Positions 43,217-53,584 of a stretch of DNA of 64,000 nt are shown here, one piece after another. The position numbers and the translations under genes are program-made. Positions within the stretch are counted from its first letter, which is position 1. Each line of letters opens with the position of its first letter. Location of the stretch: contig NZ_VZOW01000001.1 in assembly GCF_008801835.1 (NCBI RefSeq), forward strand, positions 372,001 to 436,000, in the 5' to 3' direction. The notes beneath the pieces were generated by a model that was not told where the DNA came from, made no database searches, and was given only the letters and a program-made list of their open reading frames with translations. Source of the stretch: Cupriavidus pauculus (GTDB taxonomy: Bacteria; Pseudomonadota; Gammaproteobacteria; Burkholderiales; Burkholderiaceae).

Positions 43217-43281
43217 CGCCGAATGCTCCTGTGGATGCGATCTTGCGTTGTCCGGTCCGCCAGCCGTGCTGGCGTGCAGAT

Positions 43282-46200
43282 CTAGTCGGGCCCGCCGGGC
43301 GCGAGGACTTCGCGCGTGCCGTTGCGGCCCATCGGCGAGACCAGTCCCGCCGCCTCCATCTGTTCGATCAGTCGCGCGGCGCGGTTGTAGCCGATGCGCA
43401 ATTGCCGCTGAACCGCGGAAATCGAGGCCCGGCGCGATGTCAGCACAATCTGCGCGGCTTCATCATAGAGCGGATCCGCTTCGCCCTCGCCGCTGTCGCC
43501 CAGCAGGTCGCCGGCAGCGCCTTCGGGCACGTCGCCGGCCAGGATCGCTTCTTCATAGTCGGGCTCGCCAAACTGCTTCCAGTGCTCCACCACGCGGTGC
43601 ACTTCCTCGTCGGCGACGAACGCACCGTGCACGCGCTGCGGATAACCGGTGCCCGGCGGCAGGAACAGCATGTCGCCCTGCCCCAGCAGGCTTTCCGCGC
43701 CCATCTGGTCCAGAATCGTGCGTGAATCGATCTTCGATGACACCTGAAACGCCACGCGCGTCGGGATATTGGCCTTGATCAGCCCGGTGATCACGTCGAC
43801 CGATGGACGCTGCGTCGCCAGGATCAGGTGAATGCCAGCCGCACGCGCTTTTTGCGCCAGCCGCGCAATCAATTCTTCGATCTTCTTGCCAGCCACCATC
43901 ATCAGGTCGGCCAGTTCATCGATCACCACCACGATCAGCGGCAGCGTGGAAAGCGGCTCGGGCGCATCGGGCGTCAGCGAGAACGGATTCGGCACCTTCT
44001 GCCCGGCCGCCTGCGCCGCGCGGATCTTCTGGTTGTAGCCAGCCAGATTGCGCACCCCCAGCGCGGACATCAGGCGGTAGCGCTTTTCCATCTCGCCCAC
44101 GCACCAGTTCAGCGCGTGCGCGGCCAGCTTCATATCGGTCACGACCGGCGCCAGCAGGTGCGGGATGCCTTCGTAGACGGACAGCTCCAGCATCTTCGGG
44201 TCGATCATGATCAGGCGCACGTCTTCCGGCGTCGCCTTGTAGAGCATCGACAGAATCATGGCGTTGACCGCCACGGACTTGCCCGAGCCAGTGGTGCCGG
44301 CCACCAGCAAGTGCGGCGCGCGCGCCAGGTCGGTCACCACCGGATTGCCGGTAATGTCCTTGCCCATCGCCAGCACCAGCTTCGATGCATGCGCGTGGAA
44401 GGCGCTGCCGCTGACGATCTCGGACAGGCGGATCATCTGGCGCTTCGGGTTGGGCAGTTCCAACCCCATGCAGGTCTTGCCCGGAATGGTCTCGACCACG
44501 CGAATCGAAGTCACGCCCAGCGCGCGCGCCAGGTCCTTCACCAGGCCGACCACCTGCGCGCCGCGCACGCCAACCGCGGGATCGACTTCAAATCGTGTAA
44601 TAACAGGACCGGCGCTGGCACCAACCACCGACACGGGCACCTTGAACTCGGCCAGTCGCTGGGAAATCAGTTCGCCGGTTTGCTGCAGCCGTTCTTCCGA
44701 GACCTGTTCGGCATGTTCGTCGGCCGGCTCCAGCAGATCGGCGCCCGGCAGGCGATAGTCGACCACCATGCGCGGCGCGGGCGGCGCGGGCGGAATCACC
44801 GGAGCTGCTGCCACGGCGGGCGTCGGCGACGCGGCGACGGCCGGCGCAATCGACGACAGCGGCACGGTCCGGCCGACCACGGCCGGCAACACGATGCGGG
44901 GTTTCGGCGCCGGCTGCACGAACGCGTTGGCATCCTCGACCGCCGCAGCATCGTCGGCCGATGACGCATCCCCGCTTTCCGTGTCATCCGCGGGCGACGA
45001 TGCATCGGCCGTCTCAGCCTCGTCGAATGCCACGCTCGGGCTCACGCCGGCGGCAGCCATCGATCCGGCTTCGCCTGAAACAACGGCTTCAGCGCGTGCC
45101 CTGGCGTCGGCAGCGGCCTCTTCTGCCTCGGCTTCCGAGATCGACGCCGCGACGGCCTGCTCAATGGCCTGCACGACCGTCGGCTCGGCCGGCAAGTCGT
45201 CGACCGTCGGTTCGAGCGGGCCGATGTCGAACGGCGCATCGCTTTCGGGTGCCGGCGCGGTCATGTGTTCCTCGACGGCTGCGGCAATCGGCTTGGCCAC
45301 CAATAACGTTTGGTCTTGCGAGGGCGTGTCGGCCTGCGCCGCCATTTGAGAGATTTCCGGCGCGCTGAGGGCAGTCATCGCTGCGGGCGTCGCCATGCCC
45401 ATCGGCCGACCGGCCAGCTCGCGCAGTTCGGCCAGCAGCGCCAGCGCCTCGTCACGGAGCGCATCGAATGTGACCGGCGGCGACGCGGACGTGTCCGCTT
45501 CAGGCGATGTGGGTGCAGGCGTGGCTGTCGCACCAACGTCCGAAATGGTTGCGGTATGAGGATCGACCGATGCGGGAGCAACCTGGGACGCCCCCGCCGC
45601 TGCCGTCGCAACTTCGGCGGACGGCGACGGGCTCGCCGAGGTCGCCACGACGGCGCTGCTTTCCACTGCCACTTCCGCCACGACTGCCGTGGCCGCTGAG
45701 GCGTCCCCAGCCGGTGCCGGCTTCCTCATCGCTTCGGGCAGCGTCGTGATGGCCGAGCGCAAACCGAGCTGCGGATTGCGGAACGGGCTGCTCACGATGG
45801 TGGCCTGCGGGGCGGCCTTTGGCTCGGCGCGGGTCTCCGCGCGCGCAGCGGGACGCGCTTCGGGCCTGGCCGCCGTCCTGGGCTGCGGCTTCTGCGCGAC
45901 GGTTTCAGCCCTGCCGGCCGGCTGTGCTGGCGCGGGCTTGATGGCTGCCGCAGAAGTCGATGCGGTGGCTGTGGCGGTGGCCGGATCGCGCCGGGTCGCG
46001 CCCGGCGCGGGAGCATGATGGAGCCAGATCTCACCGGGTTGCGGAGGCGACTGGCGCGTGCGCGGCGGCGGCTGCCATGCCGGTTGACGCCGTGCCGATA
46101 CGGCTTCGATGCCCTTGTGGCGCGCCGGCTGCCGCGCGGCAGCCGACTGCGCAGGCAGCGACGTGGTTTCCCAGCGTTGCGGCGCCTCGCGGGCGGCAGA

Positions 46201-46641
46201 CGCTTGCGGCCCAAAGTCCGTGCGGTCGGTGCGGTCGGTGCGGATGTCGGTGCGCGGCTCGGCACGCGGCGCGATGGGCTCGTCGTCGGACACGGCGCGC
46301 GGACGACGCAGCAGGAACAGGCTGCGCCACGTCTCTCCAAATACCATTGGCGCCGCCAGCCCAAGCAGCGCCAGCATCATCAGCAGCGCGCCGGTCCAGC
46401 CGAGCAGGCCGGATGCCACGCCTGCCAATGCATGCCCGGCAGCGCCGCCGGCCGTGCCGCCCTCGCCGCCGGTCAGCGCCTCCAGCGTGGCGCTGGCGCC
46501 CAGCACCAGCACCGTCCCCATCCACACGCGCAGCGAGCCGCGGCCAAATACACGGCGATCGCCGGCAAGCGCGCGGCCTACCGTTCGCCAGACGAGCGGC
46601 AGCAGCCACAAGGTCGACAATCCGAACCAGCCCAGACCCAT
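43282..46641 (-). CDS. ftsK: FtsK/SpoIIIE-family DNA translocase, short membrane region
   Basis: 1119 residues if it starts at the ATG 46639-46641; a TTG at 46705-46707 would add 22 residues. N-terminal part has about three membrane stretches ([58 protein letters not shown]), one fewer than the usual four, because only 88 bp separate it from the next gene's stop. A long Ala/Pro/Ser-rich linker (about 150-640) includes a run encoded by a tandem 9-bp repeat near 46220-46255 (RTDRTD). The motor has Walker A GTTGSGKS (about 784), Walker [12 protein letters not shown], and the C-terminal gamma winged helix [25 protein letters not shown]. FtsK pumps chromosome dimers at division. A second FtsK probably exists elsewhere. 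Confidence 0.93.
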   Translation of the reverse strand: MGLGWFGLSTLWLLPLVWRTVGRALAGDRRVFGRGSLRVWMGTVLVLGASATLEALTGGEGGTAGGAAGHALAGVASGLLGWTGALLMMLALLGLAAPMVFGETWRSLFLLRRPRAVSDDEPIAPRAEPRTDIRTDRTDRTDFGPQASAAREAPQRWETTSLPAQSAAARQPARHKGIEAVSARRQPAWQPPPRTRQSPPQPGEIWLHHAPAPGATRRDPATATATASTSAAAIKPAPAQPAGRAETVAQKPQPRTAARPEARPAARAETRAEPKAAPQATIVSSPFRNPQLGLRSAITTLPEAMRKPAPAGDASAATAVVAEVAVESSAVVATSASPSPSAEVATAAAGASQVAPASVDPHTATISDVGATATPAPTSPEADTSASPPVTFDALRDEALALLAELRELAGRPMGMATPAAMTALSAPEISQMAAQADTPSQDQTLLVAKPIAAAVEEHMTAPAPESDAPFDIGPLEPTVDDLPAEPTVVQAIEQAVAASISEAEAEEAAADARARAEAVVSGEAGSMAAAGVSPSVAFDEAETADASSPADDTESGDASSADDAAAVEDANAFVQPAPKPRIVLPAVVGRTVPLSSIAPAVAASPTPAVAAAPVIPPAPPAPRMVVDYRLPGADLLEPADEHAEQVSEERLQQTGELISQRLAEFKVPVSVVGASAGPVITRFEVDPAVGVRGAQVVGLVKDLARALGVTSIRVVETIPGKTCMGLELPNPKRQMIRLSEIVSGSAFHAHASKLVLAMGKDITGNPVVTDLARAPHLLVAGTTGSGKSVAVNAMILSMLYKATPEDVRLIMIDPKMLELSVYEGIPHLLAPVVTDMKLAAHALNWCVGEMEKRYRLMSALGVRNLAGYNQKIRAAQAAGQKVPNPFSLTPDAPEPLSTLPLIVVVIDELADLMMVAGKKIEELIARLAQKARAAGIHLILATQRPSVDVITGLIKANIPTRVAFQVSSKIDSRTILDQMGAESLLGQGDMLFLPPGTGYPQRVHGAFVADEEVHRVVEHWKQFGEPDYEEAILAGDVPEGAAGDLLGDSGEGEADPLYDEAAQIVLTSRRASISAVQRQLRIGYNRAARLIEQMEAAGLVSPMGRNGTREVLAPGGPD

Positions 46642-46728
46642 TTTTGATATGACACGATGAAAACCACGGGCAGCGATTGTAGCGGGTCTGGCTGCGCGCA
46701 ACGCCAAGCATGCACGGAAACTTACGCT

Positions 46729-47322
46729 TTATTGCCCGGCGCGAAACGGATACTTCGCGAAGATCAGGCCAACCACCTTGTCGATCGCCGCCTGATTGTT
46801 CTGCGGATCGGTCTGGCCCGCTTCGCCCTGGGCCACGCCCTCCCAGACCAGCTGGTTCTTTGCGGCATCGACGATGTCGATGTTCAGCGTGCCCTCGGTA
46901 TACGTATAGGTATCGCTGTACAAGCCATAGCCGGGCCACGGCGCGTACATGCCGCCGCGATAGGCGTAGTAGCCCATGTAGCCGGGCGGCGGCAGCGGCG
47001 CGGGGCTGCTGACGATTTTCTGCTGCAGTTGCATGTTGAAATTGAGCAGCAGATCGGGGTTGCGCGGCGCGTAGGTGTAGCCGCGCGCGGTCATCTCGCG
47101 CTGCGCGGCGGCTTTCAGGTATTGCGTGGTCAGGCTCTCGTAGCCCTGGCGGTCGGTGCCGACGCGCGGCACGAATGCGAACGTACGGTAATGCGAAAAG
47201 TCGTTGGCCCGGTTGTAGTCCGTACGAATCTCGGGGCCGATGGCGCAGCCTGCCAGCATCATCGCCACAAGCGCCAGCGCCGCGGGCTGCCACGAGGCGC
47301 CCGGGAAGGATCGGTGGCGCAT
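46729..47322 (-). CDS. DUF4136-domain lipoprotein
   Basis: 197 residues from ATG 47320-47322; an in-frame ATG at 47343 would overlap the DoxX stop. Lipoprotein signal MRHRSFPGASWQPAALALVAMMLAGC with Cys26 lipidated. DUF4136 features: IRTDYNRANDFSHYRTFAFVPR, PDLLLNFNMQLQQKI and the Gly/Tyr-rich YTYTEGTLNIDIVDAAKNQLVWEGVAQGEA. Role unknown. Upstream of ftsK by 87 bp and downstream of DoxX by 12 bp on the same strand. Confidence 0.88.
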   Translation of the reverse strand: MRHRSFPGASWQPAALALVAMMLAGCAIGPEIRTDYNRANDFSHYRTFAFVPRVGTDRQGYESLTTQYLKAAAQREMTARGYTYAPRNPDLLLNFNMQLQQKIVSSPAPLPPPGYMGYYAYRGGMYAPWPGYGLYSDTYTYTEGTLNIDIVDAAKNQLVWEGVAQGEAGQTDPQNNQAAIDKVVGLIFAKYPFRAGQ

Positions 47323-47333
47323 GGCCGGCTCGG

Positions 47334-47747
47334 TCAATTCCATTTGCCGTCGTACCCGCCCACGCTGAGGCGCCCCGCGCCAAGCAGCGCCACGGCGAGG
47401 GCGGCGCCCAGGTACATCCCCTGCAACTCCAGCGCCCAGCCGCCCGTTGGCGCCATCTCGCCAATCTGCTTGGCATGGACCAATGCGAAGGCAAACAGCA
47501 TGTTGACCGCGATGATCACTGCGCCGAGGCGCGTCCAGAGTCCGATGATCAGCAGGATCGGCGCGACCACTTCGCCGATATAGACCAGATAGGCCACCGG
47601 CGCGGGAAGCCCGGCCTGCGTGACCACCTGGACGACGAAGCCGGGACCGGCCATCACCTTGGCGATGCCGTGCAACAGGATCAGCACGCCCAGTACGATG
47701 CGGAGAATGGCTTTGCCCAGATCCTGCGTTCCTTGCGTGCGGCTCAT
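47334..47747 (-). CDS. DoxX-family membrane protein
   Basis: 137 residues, four membrane helices: AILRIVLGVLILLHGIAKVM, VAYLVYIGEVVAPILLIIGLWTR, LGAVIIAVNMLFAFALVHA, and ALELQGMYLGAALAVALLGAG. DoxX-like proteins are linked with thiosulphate oxidation and redox stress, most without a known reaction. Followed by the DUF4136 lipoprotein after 11 bp. Confidence 0.9.
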   Translation of the reverse strand: MSRTQGTQDLGKAILRIVLGVLILLHGIAKVMAGPGFVVQVVTQAGLPAPVAYLVYIGEVVAPILLIIGLWTRLGAVIIAVNMLFAFALVHAKQIGEMAPTGGWALELQGMYLGAALAVALLGAGRLSVGGYDGKWN

Positions 47748-47891
47748 TGCGTTGGCTCCTTGCGGTTGTTTGCGTGCGCAGCATGTGACCTGCACAACTA
47801 CCTTAGATCGTGCTGGCGTGAAGGTAAAGGCGCAGCGTCCGGCCCGCGTGGCGCCCGCGCATCGGCAAACGTCGATGCGGCGCGGGTCTGC

Positions 47892-48890
47892 CTAGCGCGG
47901 CGCTTCCGAATCGTTGTGGTCCAGCGCCGGCGCCATCGGCGCCATCGGCGGCGCGGCATGCATCGGCGTGGTGGCGGTCATCATCCCGACCTTGCGCCCG
48001 TGCTCGGGCAACACCTCGGCCAGGAAATCGAGGAAGCGCCGCAACGCGGGCGTGACGCCATGCCGCGAGGGAAACACCGCATGCAACACGCCCAACGGCA
48101 AATCCCACTGCGGCAGCAGCACTTCGAGCTCGCCACGCTCGATTTCGTCGCGGCAATACATGCGCGGCAACATCGCCACGCCCACGCCCGCCACCGCGGC
48201 CTCGCGCAGCAGCGCGAATTCATCCGAAATCAGGCGCGGGTCGTAGCCGATGTGGACCGGATCGCCGGCCTTGTCGAACAGCGTCCAGATATGCCGGCCT
48301 TCATGCGGCTTCTGGGCAAGCCCCGGCATGCCCTCCAGCGCCTGCGGCGTTCGCGGCCGGCCGATGCTGTCCAGCAGCGCCGGGCTGGCCACCAGCTTGA
48401 GGTCGCTCTTGCCGAATGTACGAACCGCCAGGCTGGAATCGTCGAGCACGTTGCGCACGCGCAGCGCAAGGTCATAGCCTTCGCCAATCACGTCGACGCG
48501 CCGGTTGGTCGCATCGACTTCCAGCTGGATGCCCGGATTGGCGCGCATGAAACTGCCGATGTTGGGCGCCAGCAGCACCTGAACGATCGCCACCGGACAA
48601 CTGATCTTGAGGATGCCGCCTGGTTGCTCGCGCGCGTTGTCGATTACTTCGCGGGCGGCTTCCGCGGCCTGCAGCATGTCGCGACAGCGCGCGTAATAGG
48701 CCTCGCCAAGCGGTGTAACGCGCACTTGGCGCGTGGTCCGACGCAGCAGCTGCACGCCCAGATCGCGCTCCAGCTGTGCAATGCGACGCGACAGGCGCGA
48801 CTTGGGCACGCCCGTAGCGCGGCTGGCGGCGGAAAAACTGCCGTGCTGCACCACCTGCGCGAACAGCGATAAATCGTTGAGATCCTGCAT
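47892..48890 (-). CDS. LysR-family regulator of azoR
   Basis: 332 residues from the ATG at 48888-48890. Helix-turn-helix NDLSLFAQVVQHGSFSAASRATGVPKSRLSRRIAQLERDLGVQLLRRTTRQVRVTPLGEAYYARC. The C-terminus has a low-complexity HAAPPMAPMAPALDH tail. Diverges from azoR across 123 bp, the common arrangement for azoreductase control by LysR proteins responding to quinones or azo compounds. Confidence 0.92.
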   Translation of the reverse strand: MQDLNDLSLFAQVVQHGSFSAASRATGVPKSRLSRRIAQLERDLGVQLLRRTTRQVRVTPLGEAYYARCRDMLQAAEAAREVIDNAREQPGGILKISCPVAIVQVLLAPNIGSFMRANPGIQLEVDATNRRVDVIGEGYDLALRVRNVLDDSSLAVRTFGKSDLKLVASPALLDSIGRPRTPQALEGMPGLAQKPHEGRHIWTLFDKAGDPVHIGYDPRLISDEFALLREAAVAGVGVAMLPRMYCRDEIERGELEVLLPQWDLPLGVLHAVFPSRHGVTPALRRFLDFLAEVLPEHGRKVGMMTATTPMHAAPPMAPMAPALDHNDSEAPR

Positions 48891-49013
48891 GGGCCCGCTC
48901 CTTGGAGTCTCGTTGCACCGATAGAACAATCATTTGCATTTTGCCTCACTACCGGCATCAATGGGGAATCTCTATCTTTCACTCATCCCAACCGAACCCC
49001 CGTGGAGCCAAAC

Positions 49014-49634
49014 ATGAACATCCTGCAGATCGATTCGAGCGTACTGGGCGACAACTCCGTATCGCGCAACCTGACCGCCAGCATCGTGGCCGATATCGTC
49101 GCGAAGAATCCCGACGCCAAGGTCACCGTGCGAGACCTGGACCGCGAAGCCCCCGCTCACCTGGTCAACCATCTGCTGCCCGTGCTGGGCGGCCCGAAGG
49201 ACGGCCTGAACGATGTGCAGCAGGCCGAACTGGAACGTACCGAGCAGTTCCTGGCCGAGTTTCTGGCCGCCGACGTGCTGGTAATTGGCGCGCCGCAATA
49301 CAACTTCGGCATCCCCAGCCAACTGAAGGCCTGGATCGACCGTATCGCGCAGGCCGGCCGTACGTTCCGCTACACCGCCAACGGCCCGGAAGGTCTGGCC
49401 ACCGGCAAGCGCGCGATCGTGGTGTCGTCGCGCGGCGGCGTGCGCCAGGACGCCAACGCGCTGGATCTGCATGAGATCACCATCGACACGGTGCTGCGCT
49501 TCCTCGGCATCACGGACATCACCTTCGTGCGCGCCCATGGCCTGGCGATGGGTCCCGAAGCGCGCGACGCCGGTCTGACCACGGCCCGCACTCAGATCGC
49601 CGCGCTCAATGACGCCGGCCGCGCCGCCGCCTAA
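49014..49634 (+). CDS. azoR: FMN-dependent NADH-azoreductase
   Basis: 206 residues. Flavodoxin-like fold: MNILQIDSSVLGDNSVSRNLTASIVADIVAKNPDAKVTVRDLDREAPAHL, then DVLVIGAPQYNFGIPSQLKAWIDRIAQAGRTFRYTANGPEGLATGKRAIVVSSRGG, the FMN loop with PxYNFxIPxxLKxWIDxI signature. AzoR reduces azo dyes and quinones with NADH. Divergent LysR; a terminator follows about 100 bp downstream. Confidence 0.95.
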   Translation: MNILQIDSSVLGDNSVSRNLTASIVADIVAKNPDAKVTVRDLDREAPAHLVNHLLPVLGGPKDGLNDVQQAELERTEQFLAEFLAADVLVIGAPQYNFGIPSQLKAWIDRIAQAGRTFRYTANGPEGLATGKRAIVVSSRGGVRQDANALDLHEITIDTVLRFLGITDITFVRAHGLAMGPEARDAGLTTARTQIAALNDAGRAAA

Positions 49635-49971
49635 GCGCCGTCCTATGCAGTCCCCCGCGCCTGCCACCGCGCAGGCGCGCCCGTCTCCGTGAAGTACCCG
49701 GCGCTGCCCCTTCGGCGCCGGTGCTGTTCCAGACAGGCATCCCGTTACGGGGTGCCTGTTTTTTTTTCGACCACAGCCGGAAACCGCACCATGGCCAGCG
49801 ACGGGTTGGCGGCCCGCGGTCAAGCTGTAGGGGACCGCCTACAAGCGCGCCGGACTGCACCCCGCTCGCCGCGTCCGGCGTATGGGTCTATGATGGTTCG
49901 ACCGATCGCCCGTCGGGGCCGACGGGCCCGCGCCTACCCGCCAAATCTCCATCCGTCTTCCGGGAGCCTGC
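49635..49971. other. 337-bp gap between azoR and egtB
   Basis: Contains the azoR terminator (49733-49767) and, nearer egtB, a perfect 9-bp hairpin GCCCGTCGG-GG-CCGACGGGC (49908-49927), 44 bp before the egtB start, with a TATGAT that could serve as -10 at 49889-49894. No coding frame is supported. Confidence 0.5.
49733..49767 (+). terminator. Rho-independent terminator downstream of azoR
   Basis: ACAGGCATCCCG pairs with CGGGGTGCCTGT (12 bp, one G-T pair) and the stem runs straight into nine T. The best terminator in the window. Confidence 0.9.
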
Positions 49972-51267
49972 ATGACCACAGCCTCAGCACTGTTGCCTGC
50001 CGCCGTCAGCCATCCACCCCACGAGCCCGCGCTGCTAAGCCAGTATCGGCACGTGCGTGCGGCGACGGAAGCGCTGGTGACGGACTTGTCCGATGCCGAC
50101 GCAACCGTGCAGTCGATGGACGACGCGAGCCCCGCCAAATGGCATCTGGCCCATACGACGTGGTTTTTCGAGGAATTCGTGCTCGGCGCCCGACTGCCCG
50201 ATTACGAGCCTGTCGATCCGCAATACCGCTATCTGTTCAATTCGTATTACGAGGCGGTCGGCGCGCGACATCCGCGGCCGCGGCGGGGTCTGCTGACGCG
50301 CCCGTCGCTCGACGAAATCCTGGCCTATCGCGAGGCCGTGGACGACAGCATGCTGTCATTGCTGATGACTGCCCAGACCGACGACGAAGCCGCCCTGATC
50401 ACGCTGGGCCTGCATCACGAGCAGCAGCATCAGGAATTGCTGCTGACCGACATCCTCCACCTGTTCGCCCAGAATCCGCTGCGGCCCGCCTACGCCCCGG
50501 CGCTGACCGTGCCGGTAGTTGCCGACCCACGCCCGGCGCCCGAGTGGGTGTCGTTTGCGGGCGGCATCGTCGCCATCGGGCACGACGGCGACGGTTTTGC
50601 CTTCGACTGCGAAGGCCCGCGCCACCAGGTGCTGTTGCGGCCGTACACGCTGTGCACGCATCCGGTCAGCAACCGGCAATGGTTTGAATTTATCGAAGAT
50701 GGCGGCTATCAGTCGGCCGGGCTCTGGCTTTCCGACGGCTGGCGATGGGTGTGCGACAACCAGATCGATGCGCCGCTCTACTGGGAAGCGCGCGACGGAA
50801 CGTGGTGGCAGATGAGCCTGCGCGGCATGCATCCGGTGGACCCGGACAGCCCTGTGACGCACATCAGCTTCTATGAAGCCGATGCGTTCGCGCGTTGGGC
50901 CGAACGGCGCCTGCCGAGCGAGGCCGAATGGGAGCACGCGGCGCAGGATCTGTCGGCCACCGGCAATTTCATCGAAGGGCGCGCACTGCGACCGCTGCCC
51001 GATCGCCAGAACACATCGGGCGTCCTGCGCCAGATGTTCGGCGACGTATGGGAATGGACGGGCAGCGCCTACCTGCCGTATCCCGGATTTCGACCCAGCG
51101 CCGGCGCCGTGGGCGAATACAACGGCAAGTTCATGAGCAGCCAGATGGTATTGCGCGGCGGCTCCTGCGTGACGCCCGAATCGCACATCCGCGCCAGCTA
51201 TCGCAATTTCTTCTATCCCCATCAGCGCTGGCAGTTCACCGGCCTCAGATTGGCCGACGACGCGTGA
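49972..51267 (+). CDS. egtB: Ergothioneine synthase EgtB
   Basis: 431 residues. N-terminal DinB-like domain with iron ligands in KWHLAHTTWFFEEFVL (about residue 61) and HHEQQHQEL (about 147-154), and C-terminal FGE-sulfatase domain (LRPYTLCTHPVSNRQWFEFIEDGGYQ, PVTHISFYEADAFARWAERRLPSEAEWEHAA, MFGDVWEWTGSAYLPYPGFRP, MVLRGGSCVTP ending YRNFFYPHQRWQFTGLRLA). EgtB joins hercynine to gamma-glutamylcysteine or cysteine with O2. EgtD, which makes hercynine from histidine, is not adjacent. Confidence 0.94.
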   Translation: MTTASALLPAAVSHPPHEPALLSQYRHVRAATEALVTDLSDADATVQSMDDASPAKWHLAHTTWFFEEFVLGARLPDYEPVDPQYRYLFNSYYEAVGARHPRPRRGLLTRPSLDEILAYREAVDDSMLSLLMTAQTDDEAALITLGLHHEQQHQELLLTDILHLFAQNPLRPAYAPALTVPVVADPRPAPEWVSFAGGIVAIGHDGDGFAFDCEGPRHQVLLRPYTLCTHPVSNRQWFEFIEDGGYQSAGLWLSDGWRWVCDNQIDAPLYWEARDGTWWQMSLRGMHPVDPDSPVTHISFYEADAFARWAERRLPSEAEWEHAAQDLSATGNFIEGRALRPLPDRQNTSGVLRQMFGDVWEWTGSAYLPYPGFRPSAGAVGEYNGKFMSSQMVLRGGSCVTPESHIRASYRNFFYPHQRWQFTGLRLADDA

Positions 51268-51354
51268 CGCGGCAACAGCAAGCCGGCTGCGCTGCGAGTC
51301 CCGGATTCCCAAATTCCCCGGACAAATCCTTTCTCTCTCTGAAAGCCAGGCATT

Positions 51355-51386
51355 TTGAGCCTCTTCCGCAGGCGGAAGAGGCTCAA
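51355..51386. terminator. Bidirectional hairpin between egtB and prpR
   Basis: TTGAGCCTCTTCCGC and its exact reverse complement (15 bp) with a 2-nt centre lie between the convergent egtB and prpR genes, flanked by TTTT before and GTCTTT after, suitable for stopping both. Confidence 0.7.
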
Positions 51387-51489
51387 GTCTTTCGATCGCC
51401 TCGTATGGCAGTTAATTGCAAACCAAAGAATCAAAAAAAAGGATTGGGATGTGGGTGCGCGACAGTAGCTACGCAAGCACAGCGGAAAA

Positions 51490-53478
51490 TCAGCCGTCGC
51501 GCAGGCGACGCCACAGCGTCGTCGCGCTGATGCCAAGTTGCGCGCAGGCCGCGGCACGGTTGCCGTCGCATTCGGCCAGCACACGCCTGACATGCTCTGC
51601 CTCGGTGGCGCGCCCCACTCCCGCCAATGAGCGTGGGGCGTCGCCGGTGGCATGGGCGGTGTCCGCTGGCGCGACGGCCGGCATACCGGCGAACAATTCC
51701 GGAACGGCGGCCTGCACTTCGCGCCGCAACGCCGCGGCATCGAGCTGCGCGCCGGCCACCAGCACGGCCACGCGCTCGGTCACGTTTTCCAGTTCGCGGA
51801 TATTGCCCGGCCATGCGTAGTGCGCCAGCCTCGCCCGCACCAGTTCCGGCAACGGCTGCGGCGCGTCGAGCCCGAGCCGCTCCTGCGCGCGGCGATACAG
51901 TAGCGCCGCCAGCGCCGGCAGATCGGCGGAGCGCTCCCGCAGCGGCGGCATTTCGATGCGCAGGATATTGAGCCGGTAATACAAGTCTTGCCGGAACGAT
52001 CCTTCGCGCACCAGCGCGCTCAGATCCCGATGCGTGGCGGCGATCACGCGCACGTTGACGGGCACGGCTTCGATGCCACCGATCGGCAACACCTGCTTTT
52101 CCTGCAGCACGCGCAGTAGCCGCGTTTGCAGCGCCGGCGGCATGTCGCCCACCTCGTCCAGGAACAGCGTGCCGTTGTGCGCCGATTCGAACAGGCCGGC
52201 CTTGCCGCCGCGCCGAGCCCCTGTGAAGGCCCCCTCCTCGTAGCCAAACAGCTCCGATTCGAGCAGCGTCTCCGGAAACGCCGCGCAGTTGACGGCGACG
52301 AACGGAAACGCGCGGCGCGGGCTGGCATCGTGCATGCCCTGCGCCAGCACTTCCTTGCCGGTGCCGCTTTCGCCGCTCACCAGCACGGTCGAATCGACCA
52401 TCGCGTAACGCCGCGCCAGTCCGCGCAGATCGCGCATCGCCGCGGAATCGCCGGCCAGATCGTCGAGGCTGTAGCGCACGCCGGCCGCGCGGGTGCGCGT
52501 GCGCGAGCGCAGATTGCGGTCGGCGCGATGGATCGCGTTGGCGTCCTGGATCGTGAGCACCGCGCCCGACGTGCCTGTATCGCCGACGATGGGAATCCGG
52601 TTGACCACCACCATTTTGTCGCCGAGCCGATGAATCGCCTCGAGCTCGCGCGTGCCGCTGTGCATCACGCCGTCGAGCGACAAACCCGGCGCCAGCGTCG
52701 CCAGCTTGCGGCCGACGGCAACGCCAGCCGGCGTGCCCAGAAAGCGCTCCATGGCCGGATTGAACGCCTGCACGCGGCCTTCCGCGTCGACTGCCGCCAC
52801 GCCCTCGTTCAGATGGGCCAGGATGGCGTTGACATAGTCGCGGCGCGTCGATTCGATGCGCCGCAGGCGCGCGGCCTCGATCGCGTCTTCCAGCGCCAGC
52901 CGCACGGCGTTTCCGGAGTACAGGAACACGCCAACCAGACCGTACTTGTCGGCCAGATCAGTGACCATGCCAGGCCCGACCACCACACGGATGCCCTCTT
53001 CCTTCAAGGCTCGCACGCGCGCCGTGGCGTCGTCTTCGGTCAGATAGGTGTAGCGCGGAATATCGAGCCCGAAGGCGCGCACGAATTCGTCGACTTCCGC
53101 GTAGGTCGATGCGTGCGTGACCAGCGCGACCTTCGGCGAAATGCGCCGGGCGGTCGCCAGCGCATTCATCACGTCGAAGCCCGTCACCTTGACCAGCACC
53201 ACCGGCACATCGACATGCTGGCGCAGATAGGCGCCGTTGGATCCGCCGGCCACCACCACATCGACGCGGTTCTCGCGTGCCTCACGGTTGATCGCGCTTG
53301 CAGCGGCTTCGAATGCGCGTCCGACGATGCGGAATTCGGCCCGCGCGGCATAGGCCGGGATCAGGTCGGCAAAGGCGCGCGACAGGCGGCTGATGCCCAT
53401 CGCCCAGATGCGTGGCCGGGCGCCGGCCGCCAGCGCGGGGGCGGGATTGAGGGGGATGGGGGATGGAAGCGATGACAT
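51490..53478 (-). CDS. prpR: Sigma-54-dependent regulator of propionate catabolism
   Basis: 662 residues from the ATG at 53476-53478. N-terminal PrpR sensor domain (about 15-200: IWAMGISRLSRAFADLIPAYAARAEFRIVGRAFEAA through VDVVVAGGSNGAYLRQHVDVPVVLVKVTGFDVMNAL), which binds 2-methylcitrate in related proteins, then a PAS domain (YVNAILAHLNEGVAAVDAEGRVQAFNPAMERFLG), the AAA+ core with Walker A GESGTGKE (about 366) and the sigma-54-contact motif GAFTGA (about 414), and C-terminal Fis-type helix-turn-helix (NRAAACAQLGISATTLWRRL). Diverges from prpB, which has a -24/-12 promoter. Confidence 0.95.
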   Translation of the reverse strand: MSSLPSPIPLNPAPALAAGARPRIWAMGISRLSRAFADLIPAYAARAEFRIVGRAFEAAASAINREARENRVDVVVAGGSNGAYLRQHVDVPVVLVKVTGFDVMNALATARRISPKVALVTHASTYAEVDEFVRAFGLDIPRYTYLTEDDATARVRALKEEGIRVVVGPGMVTDLADKYGLVGVFLYSGNAVRLALEDAIEAARLRRIESTRRDYVNAILAHLNEGVAAVDAEGRVQAFNPAMERFLGTPAGVAVGRKLATLAPGLSLDGVMHSGTRELEAIHRLGDKMVVVNRIPIVGDTGTSGAVLTIQDANAIHRADRNLRSRTRTRAAGVRYSLDDLAGDSAAMRDLRGLARRYAMVDSTVLVSGESGTGKEVLAQGMHDASPRRAFPFVAVNCAAFPETLLESELFGYEEGAFTGARRGGKAGLFESAHNGTLFLDEVGDMPPALQTRLLRVLQEKQVLPIGGIEAVPVNVRVIAATHRDLSALVREGSFRQDLYYRLNILRIEMPPLRERSADLPALAALLYRRAQERLGLDAPQPLPELVRARLAHYAWPGNIRELENVTERVAVLVAGAQLDAAALRREVQAAVPELFAGMPAVAPADTAHATGDAPRSLAGVGRATEAEHVRRVLAECDGNRAAACAQLGISATTLWRRLRDG

Positions 53479-53565
53479 GGCAATCCTGCGGTAAATCGCG
53501 CAAGCCCACGCCGAGGTCTGCCGGGAGCGCGAAAGTCCTGCCATTGTCTTCCCACGCGCGCCGAT

Positions 53566-53579
53566 TTTCAACTTTGAAA
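53566..53579. promoter_or_regulatory. Candidate PrpR site TTTCAA-CT-TTGAAA
   Basis: Perfect 6-bp dyad about 170 bp upstream of the sigma-54 promoter, a position typical of enhancer sites for bacterial enhancer-binding proteins. Confidence 0.45.
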
Positions 53580-53584
53580 TCCAT

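Noticed and set aside
46657..46728. A missing first membrane helix of FtsK hidden upstream by a frameshift
   Set aside because: Only 88 bp separate FtsK's ATG from the next gene's stop and no hydrophobic stretch is encoded in any frame there.
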